From: Flavobacteriales bacterium
Lineage (GTDB): Bacteria > Bacteroidota > Bacteroidia > Flavobacteriales > Flavobacteriaceae
Length of the DNA: 49,426 bases
Assembly (NCBI GenBank): GCA_002747735.1
Contig: PDQE01000029.1
Location: 1 to 49,426, forward strand
Direction of reading: 5' to 3'
The position numbers and the translations under genes were made by a program. The notes under the pieces are model-generated. The model did not search any database. It was not told the DNA's origin and was given only the letters and a program-made list of their open reading frames with translations. This document shows positions 6,984 to 14,507 of the stretch, one piece after another. Each line of letters starts with the position of its first letter. The stretch's first letter is position 1.

Positions 6984-9857
6984 TTAAAATTTAAGTTTTA
7001 CTTCTGCCCCAAAATAAATTGAGGTATTGCGTTTAGAATATCCACTTGTTCTATCAGATTTATGATAAGGTCGGTGGTTTAAAAAATTATTAGCGGTAAA
7101 AGAAATATCCAGATTTTGAGCCAATTCCTTAGTCAATCTAAGGTTAAATTGTGCTACAAACGGATAGCTTTCTTCCAAAAAATAATAATCTGAATAGGTG
7201 TCAACCATAGTACGGTATGGAACTTGCCGATACAATGTGCTATCCCATGTGTAATAATTTCCCGCTAAGTCAATATAACCCAGAGGGGCTACATTTTTTA
7301 AAACATTGTTGCCTTGGTATGAATACACATTGTCCACGTCTATTTTTTCACCGTTTTGGGTTACATAAACATAGGGGATATTATTTTCATCCTCATAAAG
7401 ATATTGGATTTTATAAAACCAAATGAGTTGTGCGGTAAGGGAAATCACCATTTTTATGGAAGGAATGTGAGTAACTGTCCTTATATTGGTGTTTAATCTT
7501 TGTCGGAGTGTCTTGTTTCCGGCAGGAAAAATGGCTATATATGGAAATGCACCACCCTGATATAGTGTTGAAAATGACTGATAGGTCTTTTGTGTATTAT
7601 ATGTTTCTGTAAACAACCATGCACCATCAACAATTACATCTGTGCTTACAGGTTCTATTTTTCCAAGATTTAGGGTATATTCAATTCCTTTTTTAATCCG
7701 TACCTGATCGTTAACCGGAATTCTATAGAATGAAAATGCTGTATCTTGAACCGAAGTGGCTGGAAAAATTTGATTATTTTCATAATAATATACACCTTCT
7801 CCTTCTACAAAAAAGGGATTTTTATCAGCACCATTAACCTGATACTCGGTATGTTTTAAAAATAACGGAACACGGCTAAACCCAAATCCTCTTGTTTGTT
7901 TTTCATGATAGGCCGTTACCTTTCCCGAAACTTTGCCTAATGAAAAATCAAGGCCTGCCTCAAACTTTTGATTATAAGACGGTTTAAGGTCGGAGTTGCC
8001 GGTATCCTCAACTATTTTTGTGGTAACTACGGCTAGGGAACTATCACTTCCGTCATAATAATTAAAACTAATTGAGTCAAAATAAGCCTTGTCGGGATAA
8101 AGATGGAGCAATGTGGGCATTTTTGCAGCTATCCCGTAACCAAAACGTAAGGCCAGATCATTGAATGTGTTGTTATTTGTATTGTTAAGGAACTGATATC
8201 TTAAATTCACCCTCGGTTCTAACGTAGTATTTCCATTGGTGGTGAACAATCCTTGAGGTTGAGTATTGTTGAACCGCAAGCCCATTCGACCAGTAAATTC
8301 TGTAAGCCCAATCGGAAAAGAAAAACGGTCGTCTACAAAAATAGCCAGAGTATTCAATGAAGGAATGTCCTTGTACGACCGGGGCCTGAGAGTACTGATG
8401 GAATTGATGACCGGAGGGTAGTTGATATTGAATTGTTTGCCATTGCCATTATTACCATCCGTACGCCATTCTACTCCCAATTTGATATTGTTGTGCCAAT
8501 TACCAATATTGAAAGCCATACTTCCCTTAATCTGGGCAAAAATATTAAAAGGTTTGCCATCTATCGTCATTTCAGAATAATATTCAGAGGGAATAAAATT
8601 GGCCTCGTGTTCCCCTTCTTCATAGGAGGTTGCCAATGGCATGGTACCCGCTGTAACCGTTTTTAAATCTTTGATGTAATCTTTGTTATGGGTATAACTT
8701 CCGGAAAAATTATAGGATAGGTTGGTAAGCCAAGGCAGGTCTAATTGCCACATTCCGTTTAAACCCGCCCTAAATCCTTTAAAACTGGAATTAATAACCT
8801 CATCTGATTTTAATTCCGGATCAGTCTTCGCATCATCTATAGTTTCAAAATATGACAATCTTACATTAAAGGAAATGGGTTTAGTTTCTTTTAAAAACGT
8901 ATTAGAATAACCCAAATTACCTGTTAATCTTTTAAAACCTTCGTATTTTCTACGTTTGTCTTGATAAGATTCGGTATAATCAATTCCAAAATTTAAACTT
9001 CCTTTTTCATTGTTTAGGAGAAAACCTTTTCCCAGATAAAATATTTTGGTTTCCGGATCAAGGGCCATTTTACCCTCGTAAGGAGTTTCACCTGCTTTGG
9101 TTTTTACTATTACGGCTCCGGAAGTAAGATCGCCATATTCTGCTGATGGAATACCTCTAATTACTTCTATAGACTCAATATTGTCTGTTGTAATGCTCCT
9201 AAGGTCAATACCGGCTCCTGCTACCGTTGGAGCTTTATTACCGGTGCCAGACCTTGTTGTAGAGGTTACTTGCAGGTTAGCATTGTTAGAAATTGGTACA
9301 CCATCAACTATAACAGCAGCACCAAGAGCACTGTTGTCATTTTCTTTCATTTCTCTGAGTTTTATTTGAGCGGGAGTGGCCAAAGTGGGATTTTTAGTAA
9401 TTTGTCCGGGTAATAATTGAAAAACATCAACCAAACTTTTGGGCTGTAAGTGCCTAATGGCATTTTGCTCTATTTTAGAAGAAGTGGTAAGTTTTTTTTC
9501 CTGAGCAGTAACCACAACTTCAGGCAGGCTCAATGAAGCTTGTTCTAACTCTATTATTAAAGGCTCCATTTTAGGTTTAACTACCACTGTAAATTGTATT
9601 TTAGTATAACCAAGACAACTAAGTTCAACAATATATGATCCGGAATTTAATTGAGGTATTAAAAACAAACCATCTTCATCCGTTACGCCCCATTTCCCTA
9701 AATCATTTAGCAAAAGAGTTGCCATCTCAACGGGAGTCCCTGTCTGCTTGTCCAAGACTTTGCCTTTAAAGTCAGTTTTTTCTTGTGATTCAGAGGTTTG
9801 TGTTAAAAACAAAAAAAATAAAAACAATAACAAATATTGAAATTGCCGATAATGCAT
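6984..9857 (-). CDS. TonB-dependent outer membrane receptor with N-terminal carboxypeptidase-regulatory-like domain
   Basis: The 957-residue product has a signal peptide (residues 1-24), a carboxypeptidase-regulatory-like beta-sandwich (about 29-110, FKGKVLDKQTGTPVEMATLL), a TonB-box-like LPEVVVTAQE (111-120), a plug (about 125-260, AAVIVDGVPISNN, IESIEVIRGIPSAEYGD, TSGAVIVKTKAG) and a 22-strand-type barrel ending in EVKLKF with the terminal Phe used for barrel insertion. It takes up an unknown ligand with energy from TonB-ExbBD. It is the first gene of a four-gene minus-strand operon. The absence of a SusD-like partner and the presence of DUF4876, DUF6850 and a nearby heme peroxidase argue against a plain glycan system; a metal, metal chelate or peptide ligand is possible. 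Confidence 0.92.
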   Translation of the reverse strand: MHYRQFQYLLLFLFFLFLTQTSESQEKTDFKGKVLDKQTGTPVEMATLLLNDLGKWGVTDEDGLFLIPQLNSGSYIVELSCLGYTKIQFTVVVKPKMEPLIIELEQASLSLPEVVVTAQEKKLTTSSKIEQNAIRHLQPKSLVDVFQLLPGQITKNPTLATPAQIKLREMKENDNSALGAAVIVDGVPISNNANLQVTSTTRSGTGNKAPTVAGAGIDLRSITTDNIESIEVIRGIPSAEYGDLTSGAVIVKTKAGETPYEGKMALDPETKIFYLGKGFLLNNEKGSLNFGIDYTESYQDKRRKYEGFKRLTGNLGYSNTFLKETKPISFNVRLSYFETIDDAKTDPELKSDEVINSSFKGFRAGLNGMWQLDLPWLTNLSYNFSGSYTHNKDYIKDLKTVTAGTMPLATSYEEGEHEANFIPSEYYSEMTIDGKPFNIFAQIKGSMAFNIGNWHNNIKLGVEWRTDGNNGNGKQFNINYPPVINSISTLRPRSYKDIPSLNTLAIFVDDRFSFPIGLTEFTGRMGLRFNNTQPQGLFTTNGNTTLEPRVNLRYQFLNNTNNNTFNDLALRFGYGIAAKMPTLLHLYPDKAYFDSISFNYYDGSDSSLAVVTTKIVEDTGNSDLKPSYNQKFEAGLDFSLGKVSGKVTAYHEKQTRGFGFSRVPLFLKHTEYQVNGADKNPFFVEGEGVYYYENNQIFPATSVQDTAFSFYRIPVNDQVRIKKGIEYTLNLGKIEPVSTDVIVDGAWLFTETYNTQKTYQSFSTLYQGGAFPYIAIFPAGNKTLRQRLNTNIRTVTHIPSIKMVISLTAQLIWFYKIQYLYEDENNIPYVYVTQNGEKIDVDNVYSYQGNNVLKNVAPLGYIDLAGNYYTWDSTLYRQVPYRTMVDTYSDYYFLEESYPFVAQFNLRLTKELAQNLDISFTANNFLNHRPYHKSDRTSGYSKRNTSIYFGAEVKLKF

Positions 9858-9886
9858 AAATTATACTCAATAAAGTAATAATTGTT

Positions 9887-9917
9887 CAAATTTAGTTGTA
9901 ATTACAATAAATAACAA
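9887..9917 (-). promoter_or_regulatory. Promoter of the TonB-receptor operon with a palindromic operator candidate in its spacer
   Basis: On the minus strand TTG (complement of 9915-9917), 20 bases and TAAATTTG (complement of 9887-9894) form a canonical Bacteroidota promoter, giving a leader of about 20 bases before the receptor ATG. The spacer holds a perfect 12-bp palindrome, TTGTAATTACAA at 9896-9907. A second inverted repeat, TACTTA-N7-TAAGTA at 9926-9944, lies just upstream of the -33 box. Confidence 0.65.
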
Positions 9918-10111
9918 ATTATTCTTACTTAGTTTAAATAAGTATAATTCCTTTTTTCCTGTAATAGTATTATTTAGAGGTATTCTAAATTTGAGCTATT
10001 TTTTAGTAAATAGAAAAAGTAAAGATGATTTTCGGTAATAAAAAGTATTAAGAAAAATTAAGTTGGAGTAAAAAGGAGAAATTCTATACCTATTTCTGTA
10101 TCCATTGAAAT

Positions 10112-10140
10112 AAAAAAGCTTCACATTTTTGTGAAGCCCT
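10112..10140 (-). terminator. Rho-independent terminator of the truncated tRNA-Met
   Basis: GCTTCAC (10118-10124), a 6-base loop and GTGAAGC (10131-10137) form a perfect 7-bp stem; on the minus strand it is followed by TTTTTTATTT. It lies 15 bases beyond the 3' end of the tRNA fragment, so both seem to descend from one tRNA transcription unit. Confidence 0.75.
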
Positions 10141-10151
10141 TTATCTACTAG

Positions 10152-10192
10152 TAGCGGGGACTGGACTCGAACCAGCGACCTTCGGGTTATGA
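10152..10192 (-). pseudogene. 3' half of a tRNA-Met (CAT anticodon), 5' half missing; likely attachment-site remnant
   Basis: Read on the minus strand, the segment runs from the CAT anticodon (10189-10191) through AACCCGA, a variable loop, a T-arm with TTCGAGT loop and CCAG stem, to the acceptor CCCCGCT plus discriminator A at 10152. The expected partner strand of the anticodon stem (TCGGG) is absent: TCTGCAT stands in its place and no D-arm or 5' acceptor strand is found upstream. A tRNA 3' half ending exactly at the anticodon is the usual duplicate left by tyrosine-recombinase elements that integrate into tRNA genes. No integrase is in the window. Confidence 0.7.
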
Positions 10193-10438
10193 ATGCAGAA
10201 AAAAGAACGTAGGGTAGATTCAACAAGCCAATGCAATTTTTTAGCCAATTTAGAAAAGTTTAAACCACTTCATTATACGGATTAAGAAATTAGACAAGGC
10301 AGTTATCCGTAAAAAGAATGGACTCAAGCCTAAACAGTTTGCAAAACGACATTAAAATAAAACAAATAGATTATATTTCACAAGAATAATACAGGTTCAA
10401 TTAATTTGATTTTAATTGTATGTTTTTGAGTTGGTTTG

Positions 10439-12043
10439 CTATCCGTTCATGGAAATCAAAAACTCTTGATTGTTTTTGCTGAATTTAATTTTCTCACTAA
10501 TAAATTCCATAGCTTCAATAGGATTCATATCCGCTAAGTATTTTCTGAGTACCCACATGCGTTGAATGGTTTTTTCATCTAATAAGAGGTCATCTCTACG
10601 CGTACTGGATTTAACCAAATCTACCGCAGGATAAATTCTCCTATTGGAGATATTTCTGTCTAATTGCAATTCCATATTGCCGGTACCTTTGAATTCTTCA
10701 AAAATAACTTCGTCCATTTTAGAGCCTGTGTCGGTAAGAGCGGTTGCTATTATGGTTAAAGAACCTCCATTTTCTATCTTACGGGCGGCACCAAAAAACC
10801 TTTTGGGTTTATGCAGTGCATTAGCGTCTATACCACCTGATAGTATCTTTCCGGAAGCCGGTGCTACGGTATTGTAAGCTCTTGCCAAACGCGTTATGGA
10901 GTCTAAAAGTATAACTACATCATGTCCGCATTCTACCAGCCTTTTGGCTTTGTCTAAAACAATATTAGCTACTCGTACGTGTTTTTCGGCCGGTTCATCA
11001 AAAGTAGAAGCAACAACTTCGCCTCTTACATTGCGTTGCATATCGGTAACTTCTTCCGGACGCTCATCAATGAGTAAAACTATTTGATATACCTCCGGAT
11101 GATTGGAGGCTATAGCGTTGGCTATATCCTTTAAAAGCATGGTTTTTCCCGTTTTGGGTTGGGAAACTATCATTCCTCTTTGTCCTTTGCCAATAGGAGA
11201 GAACAGGTCAATAATTCTGGTAGATACAGAACTGTTTTTTTCTTCAATATTAAATTTCTCGTTTGGAAATAAAGGTGTTAAATGTTCAAATGCCACTCGG
11301 TCTCTAACTATACTTGGGTTTAGCCCGTTTATTTTAGAAACTCTTATTAACGGAAAGTATTTTTCGCCTTCCTTAGGGGGCCTTACTATCCCTCTCACGG
11401 TGTCGCCGGTTTTGAGCCCAAATAATTTTATTTGTGATTGTGATACATAAATATCATCGGGAGAGGAAAGATAATTGTAATCTGAGGATCTCAAAAAACC
11501 ATACCCGTCTTGCATGATTTCTAATACACCCTCACTTTCAATAATGCCGTCAAATTCAAAATCTGGATCTCTGTATTTGTTCCCTTTTCCGTTGCCTTTG
11601 TGGTGATGTTTTTTTGCGGTTTTTTGACCGTTTCCGTTGTTTTTCTGGTCTTTGTTGCCGTTTTTTTGATGTGTCTTAGTTTGTTTTTTGTTAGAAACCT
11701 TGTTGTCTCGCTTATTATCCGCATTTTGATGTTTAGGCGCAGGCGATTCTTTTTTTGAATCTTCTTTTGGCTCTTTACTTTCCAAAGTTTTATTTGACTT
11801 GGATTTTGATGGCTCAGAAGAAGATGAATTACTGGTTTCTTTTTGAATACGTTTTCTGGGTTTTCTTTGCTTAGGTGCGTCGCTCTCCTTTTCTATAGCT
11901 TTAGGATTGGCGGCTTGTACATCCAAAATCTGATAAACCAAATCTAATTTTTTAAACTGTTTGTATTTTGGTACACCTATACTTTTTGCAATTTCTTGTA
12001 ATTCGACTAATTTTTTTTCTTTTAATAAATTGATGTCAAGCAT
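10439..12043 (-). CDS. rho: Transcription termination factor Rho with a long basic insertion
   Basis: The 534-residue product has the N-terminal Rho SAP-like domain (1-45, [19 protein letters not shown]), a Lys/Asn/Ser-rich low-complexity segment (about 50-160), the cold-shock RNA-binding domain (about 165-245, [20 protein letters not shown]) and the hexameric RNA-dependent ATPase with P-loop SQPKTGKT (294-301), [15 protein letters not shown] and [13 protein letters not shown]. Rho ends transcription of untranslated RNA. E. coli Rho has about 419 residues, so the extra length lies in the insertion, which is common in Bacteroidota and is thought to add RNA contacts or phase-separation behaviour. 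The gene is alone on its strand, with a leader of about 190 bases that leaves room for autoregulation. Confidence 0.97.
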   Translation of the reverse strand: MLDINLLKEKKLVELQEIAKSIGVPKYKQFKKLDLVYQILDVQAANPKAIEKESDAPKQRKPRKRIQKETSNSSSSEPSKSKSNKTLESKEPKEDSKKESPAPKHQNADNKRDNKVSNKKQTKTHQKNGNKDQKNNGNGQKTAKKHHHKGNGKGNKYRDPDFEFDGIIESEGVLEIMQDGYGFLRSSDYNYLSSPDDIYVSQSQIKLFGLKTGDTVRGIVRPPKEGEKYFPLIRVSKINGLNPSIVRDRVAFEHLTPLFPNEKFNIEEKNSSVSTRIIDLFSPIGKGQRGMIVSQPKTGKTMLLKDIANAIASNHPEVYQIVLLIDERPEEVTDMQRNVRGEVVASTFDEPAEKHVRVANIVLDKAKRLVECGHDVVILLDSITRLARAYNTVAPASGKILSGGIDANALHKPKRFFGAARKIENGGSLTIIATALTDTGSKMDEVIFEEFKGTGNMELQLDRNISNRRIYPAVDLVKSSTRRDDLLLDEKTIQRMWVLRKYLADMNPIEAMEFISEKIKFSKNNQEFLISMNG

Positions 12044-12226
12044 TGAATAAATTGAATAAATGAATGTTAATTATAAAATTTACCTTTATAAAAGGTGGGA
12101 TAATGGATATGATAACTGTGTTTTGTCTTAAATATTGTAAAGAAGTAACCTACAATACCTTGTAATTAGCTTTGCAATAATACAAATTAAAATTAAATAA
12201 ATAATTTTTTTGTAAAAAAGTTTAAT

Positions 12227-12234
12227 TATTTTTG
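12227..12234 (+). promoter_or_regulatory. -7 box TATTTTTG for the DUF4293 gene, facing the rho -7 box
   Basis: TATTTTTG lies 23 bases before the ATG at 12258. Together with CAAAAATA at 12236-12243 it forms a 17-base palindrome with a single central C, so the -7 boxes for the two divergent genes face each other. No -33 TTG at standard spacing is seen on this strand. Confidence 0.45.
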
Positions 12235-12235
12235 C

Positions 12236-12266
12236 CAAAAATATAGCTTATACGGCAATGATTCAA
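12236..12266 (-). promoter_or_regulatory. Candidate rho promoter
   Basis: On the minus strand TTG (complement of 12264-12266), 20 bases and TATTTTTG (complement of 12236-12243) fit the Bacteroidota promoter exactly. It lies partly inside the start of the DUF4293 gene and predicts a leader of about 185 bases ahead of rho. Confidence 0.55.
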
Positions 12267-12692
12267 AGAATCCAATCCATTTATTTACTCCTTTCTGCTG
12301 TTTGTTCTCTGGGGCTTACTCAGTTTTTAGTTTTGTGGGGCCATCAATCAGATGGGGTAATCTATGTGTTTTCGTTATTTAAAAGTGAAGAATTGTATTT
12401 AAAGATTATTCCCTATCTCTTTATTTTTTCCGGAGCTTTAAGCCTGATAACTATATTTTTGTTTAAAAACAGGAGAAGACAAATATCATTAAACAGATTA
12501 AATATTATTATAAACTTTTTACTAATAGGTTTAGTATTATATTATCTACTAACCTTGTCCGGAGAAAATATTATTTCTGAGAAGGGCATTGGGGTGGTCT
12601 TGCCACTGGTTTCTGTAGCTTTATTGGCTTTAGCTAATAAAGCTATTAAAAAGGATGACGACCTCGTAAAATCTGTAGATAGATTGCGATAA
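12258..12692 (+). CDS. DUF4293 family membrane protein
   Basis: The 144-residue product begins MIQRIQSIYLLLSAV, the signature opening of the DUF4293 family, and has four predicted membrane helices (about 7-27, 50-68, 80-99 and 109-127) with a charged C-terminal tail. The family is confined to Bacteroidota and, as I recall, is often found beside rho; its function is unknown. Here it is divergent from rho and ends in a strong terminator, so it is transcribed alone. Confidence 0.88.
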   Translation: MIQRIQSIYLLLSAVCSLGLTQFLVLWGHQSDGVIYVFSLFKSEELYLKIIPYLFIFSGALSLITIFLFKNRRRQISLNRLNIIINFLLIGLVLYYLLTLSGENIISEKGIGVVLPLVSVALLALANKAIKKDDDLVKSVDRLR

Positions 12693-12717
12693 CCTATCGT
12701 CTTAGTTATATGTGCGA

Positions 12718-12747
12718 AACCCGCTTTATTTAAAGTGGGTTTTTTTT
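12718..12747 (+). terminator. Rho-independent terminator after the DUF4293 gene
   Basis: AACCCGCTTT (12718-12727) pairs with AAAGTGGGTT (12732-12741) through one G-T wobble, and a run of eight T follows (12740-12747). Confidence 0.88.
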
Positions 12748-12883
12748 ACGTTTAATTTTGAATAAGAATTGGATTAACTCGTATTAATAACCTGAATTCG
12801 GTTAATATAATCCGGTATAACAAATAAATGGGATCTGTAAGATGACGAATGGGGTGTGTTTAAATATTATGTTCAAAACAAAA

Positions 12884-12909
12884 GCAGCTGTGTCATTAAA
12901 CACAGCTGC
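12884..12909 (-). terminator. Perfect hairpin with a T-rich tail on the minus strand, possible end of a small RNA
   Basis: GCAGCTGTGT and ACACAGCTGC pair over 10 bp around a 6-base loop. On the minus strand TTTTGTTTTG follows, as in an intrinsic terminator. No annotated minus-strand gene lies immediately upstream, which raises the possibility of an unrecognised transcript. Confidence 0.55.
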
Positions 12910-13289
12910 ATACTTGCAAAAATATTGCAAAAATTTGGAGTATTTGTCGTCGCTAAACACTTTTATGTATACTCCTCCATAGTAATAAGGGGAGAAAAGA
13001 ATTTGGAGTAAAGAGTTCAACTCTTTTTGTAAATAGGAGTTTCTTTTCTCAATGCTAAGATAGTAAAAAAAAATAAAATGCTGTGATTATTTTTTAAAAT
13101 TTTATGAAAAATAAGTTAACTTAAACAAAATCAGATGAATAAAATGTTAAAATTAGGTGTTTTTATGCCAAATTTTCAGGGTTTATAACGTAAAAAGTCT
13201 TAATTATTCATCTATTTTTGAAGAATTTAGTTCAAAAAATGAACAAACTCATGGTTTTTAGGGAGTTTAAAAAATACCTGATTTCTCTA

Positions 13290-13320
13290 TTGACAAGCGG
13301 TGTTTATAATCTTATTTTTG
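13290..13320 (+). promoter_or_regulatory. Canonical promoter for the small secreted protein gene
   Basis: TTG at 13290-13292, 20 bases, and TATTTTTG at 13313-13320 match the Bacteroidota consensus. The predicted start of transcription is near 13327, giving a leader of about 60 bases before the ATG at 13389. Confidence 0.7.
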
Positions 13321-13388
13321 GGCACTGAAGTAGTAGCTTGATATTTTATCGGTTTGTTAAAAAACAAATATCAATAATTTAAAATTTT

Positions 13389-13692
13389 ATGAAGAAAATT
13401 TTACTTGCTCTAAATGTCGTTTTTTTTATTATCTGTTTTTGCTGACAATTCTGGTAAGTCTATAGTATTAACGGATATAAAAGGTACTTTATTGCAATCT
13501 TATCTTGCTACTATCAAAAATGATACCCAAAAAGCTGTTGCATTTATGGTAAATGCGGGTACTTTAGTTACTAATACTGTAGAAAATAATATTACCCATA
13601 TTGACTTAATCGAAAACAAAAATGCTAATAAAAACATAAAACATACCATTAATATAATAACCAAAGAAAAGTCAAAAAAGCTCATGTTATAA
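13389..13692 (+). pseudogene. Small secreted protein whose reading frame is shifted in a T8 run
   Basis: The ATG at 13389 opens a signal-peptide-like MKKILLALNVV but meets a stop after 18 residues. A second frame, usable only from an internal ATG at 13414, continues SVFADNSGKSIVLTDIKG to a stop at 13690-13692. Removing one T from the eight-T run at 13420-13427 joins them into one protein of about 100 residues with a proper signal peptide cleaved at SVFA-DN. The mature part is Asn/Lys/Thr-rich with alternating hydrophobic residues and matches no family I know. Strong promoter and terminator flank it, suggesting a real, expressed gene. The shift may be a sequencing error, a mutation, or phase variation by slippage. 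Confidence 0.6.
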
Positions 13693-13713
13693 TATCTAAT
13701 TTGCTTATTTAAT

Positions 13714-13748
13714 AATCCGGAGGATGTTATTTCTTCGGATTTTTTTTT
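13714..13748 (+). terminator. Rho-independent terminator after the small secreted protein gene
   Basis: AATCCGGAG (13714-13722) pairs with CTTCGGATT (13733-13741) through one G-T wobble around a 10-base loop, and nine T follow (13740-13748). Confidence 0.85.
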
Positions 13749-13817
13749 AGTTAATTAAAGATTTTTATTGTAAATTAACCGCTTAAAACCTGCCAATACA
13801 TTTTTTACTAACCAAAG

Positions 13818-14507
13818 ATGATACTAGAACAAGAGATAACGAATATTCTAAAAGATAAAATTACAGTCCACATTGCTGATGATCACAAAGTTCTAATAGA
13901 CGGTGTAATGGCAGTATTAGGCTTAGAAAAGGATATTGACGTAGTAGGGTACTCACTTAACGGACAGCAAGTTCTGGACTGGTTTCAAAACCATTCGGCA
14001 GATGTTTTAATTTTGGATATAAACATGCCGGAATTGGATGGCCTGGAAGTCTTAAGACGTTTTAAATCACTGGAAGATGTGCCAAAAATAATTATTCTGT
14101 CCAGCTACGACGATATTAAACTTATAAAAGAGGTCTTAGCCATAGGTGCCAGTGGTTTTATTCCTAAAAAGTCTGCCGGTGAACTTATTGTTAAAGCCAT
14201 ACGTAGTGTGGCTTCCGGTAGCCAGTATTTTAGTGAAGAGGTAAAAGAAACTATGATGAAAACTCTTATGGGTAAGCCCTTGGGCGAAGCAAAAAATCCG
14301 GATGGAGTACTCATTAGCTCTCTTACCAGAAGGGAATATCAAATTCTAAAATTAATTGCCCAGCAATATACTACCAAGGAAATAGGAGATACTTTGGGGA
14401 TAAGTGAGAGTACAGTAGATACCCATAGAAAAAACCTCATAAAAAAACTCAATGTAAAAAACAGCGTTGGATTAGCTATCTTTGCAATGAAAAACGAAAT
14501 TGTCTAA
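13818..14507 (+). CDS. NarL/LuxR-type response regulator
   Basis: The 229-residue product has a receiver domain (about 15-130) with acidic pair DD (21-22), phospho-acceptor Asp67 in LILDINMPELDG, Ser95 in IILSS and Lys117 in FIPKKSA. A GerE helix-turn-helix follows (about 165-229, LTRREYQILKLIAQQYTTKEIGDTLGISESTVDTHRKN, given here by its span and key LT-RE and TVDTHR residues). It binds DNA when phosphorylated. Its last 8 bases overlap the histidine kinase gene, so the two are translationally coupled partners. Targets are unknown; the small secreted protein gene just upstream is a candidate. Confidence 0.93.
   Translation: MILEQEITNILKDKITVHIADDHKVLIDGVMAVLGLEKDIDVVGYSLNGQQVLDWFQNHSADVLILDINMPELDGLEVLRRFKSLEDVPKIIILSSYDDIKLIKEVLAIGASGFIPKKSAGELIVKAIRSVASGSQYFSEEVKETMMKTLMGKPLGEAKNPDGVLISSLTRREYQILKLIAQQYTTKEIGDTLGISESTVDTHRKNLIKKLNVKNSVGLAIFAMKNEIV

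Larger units (their letters stand above)
9858..10438. other. Non-coding stretch between the receptor operon and rho, with mobile-element debris
   Basis: Contains the receptor promoter (9887-9917), a minus-strand terminator (10112-10140) and a tRNA-Met 3' fragment (10152-10192). From 10254 to 10355 the plus strand has a 33-codon stop-free run without a usable start, ending in a Lys/Arg-rich KPKQFAKRH-stop; it may be the tail of a decayed gene left by the element that used the tRNA, but could be chance. No other gene is seen. Confidence 0.5.
12748..13388. other. Long non-coding stretch between the DUF4293 gene and a small secreted protein gene
   Basis: Holds a perfect 10-bp hairpin (12884-12909), a weaker hairpin (13010-13026, AAAGAGT with a 3-base loop) and a canonical plus-strand promoter (13290-13320). 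A 72-codon minus-strand frame at 12802-13020 crosses the first hairpin and has no family likeness, so it is not called as a gene. The rest is AT-rich with no feature I can name; a small RNA on the minus strand ending at the hairpin is possible. Confidence 0.5.

Noticed and set aside
9996..10226. 76-codon minus-strand frame
   Set aside because: It spans the tRNA-Met fragment and its terminator; the VRVQSP part is simply the translated T-arm.
11521..11724. 67-codon minus-strand frame rich in Thr and Lys
   Set aside because: Alternative frame of the low-complexity segment of rho; produced by its repetitive A-rich codons.
12802..13020. 72-codon minus-strand frame
   Set aside because: It crosses a strong hairpin with a T-rich tail in the same direction and shows no conserved motif; treated as chance.
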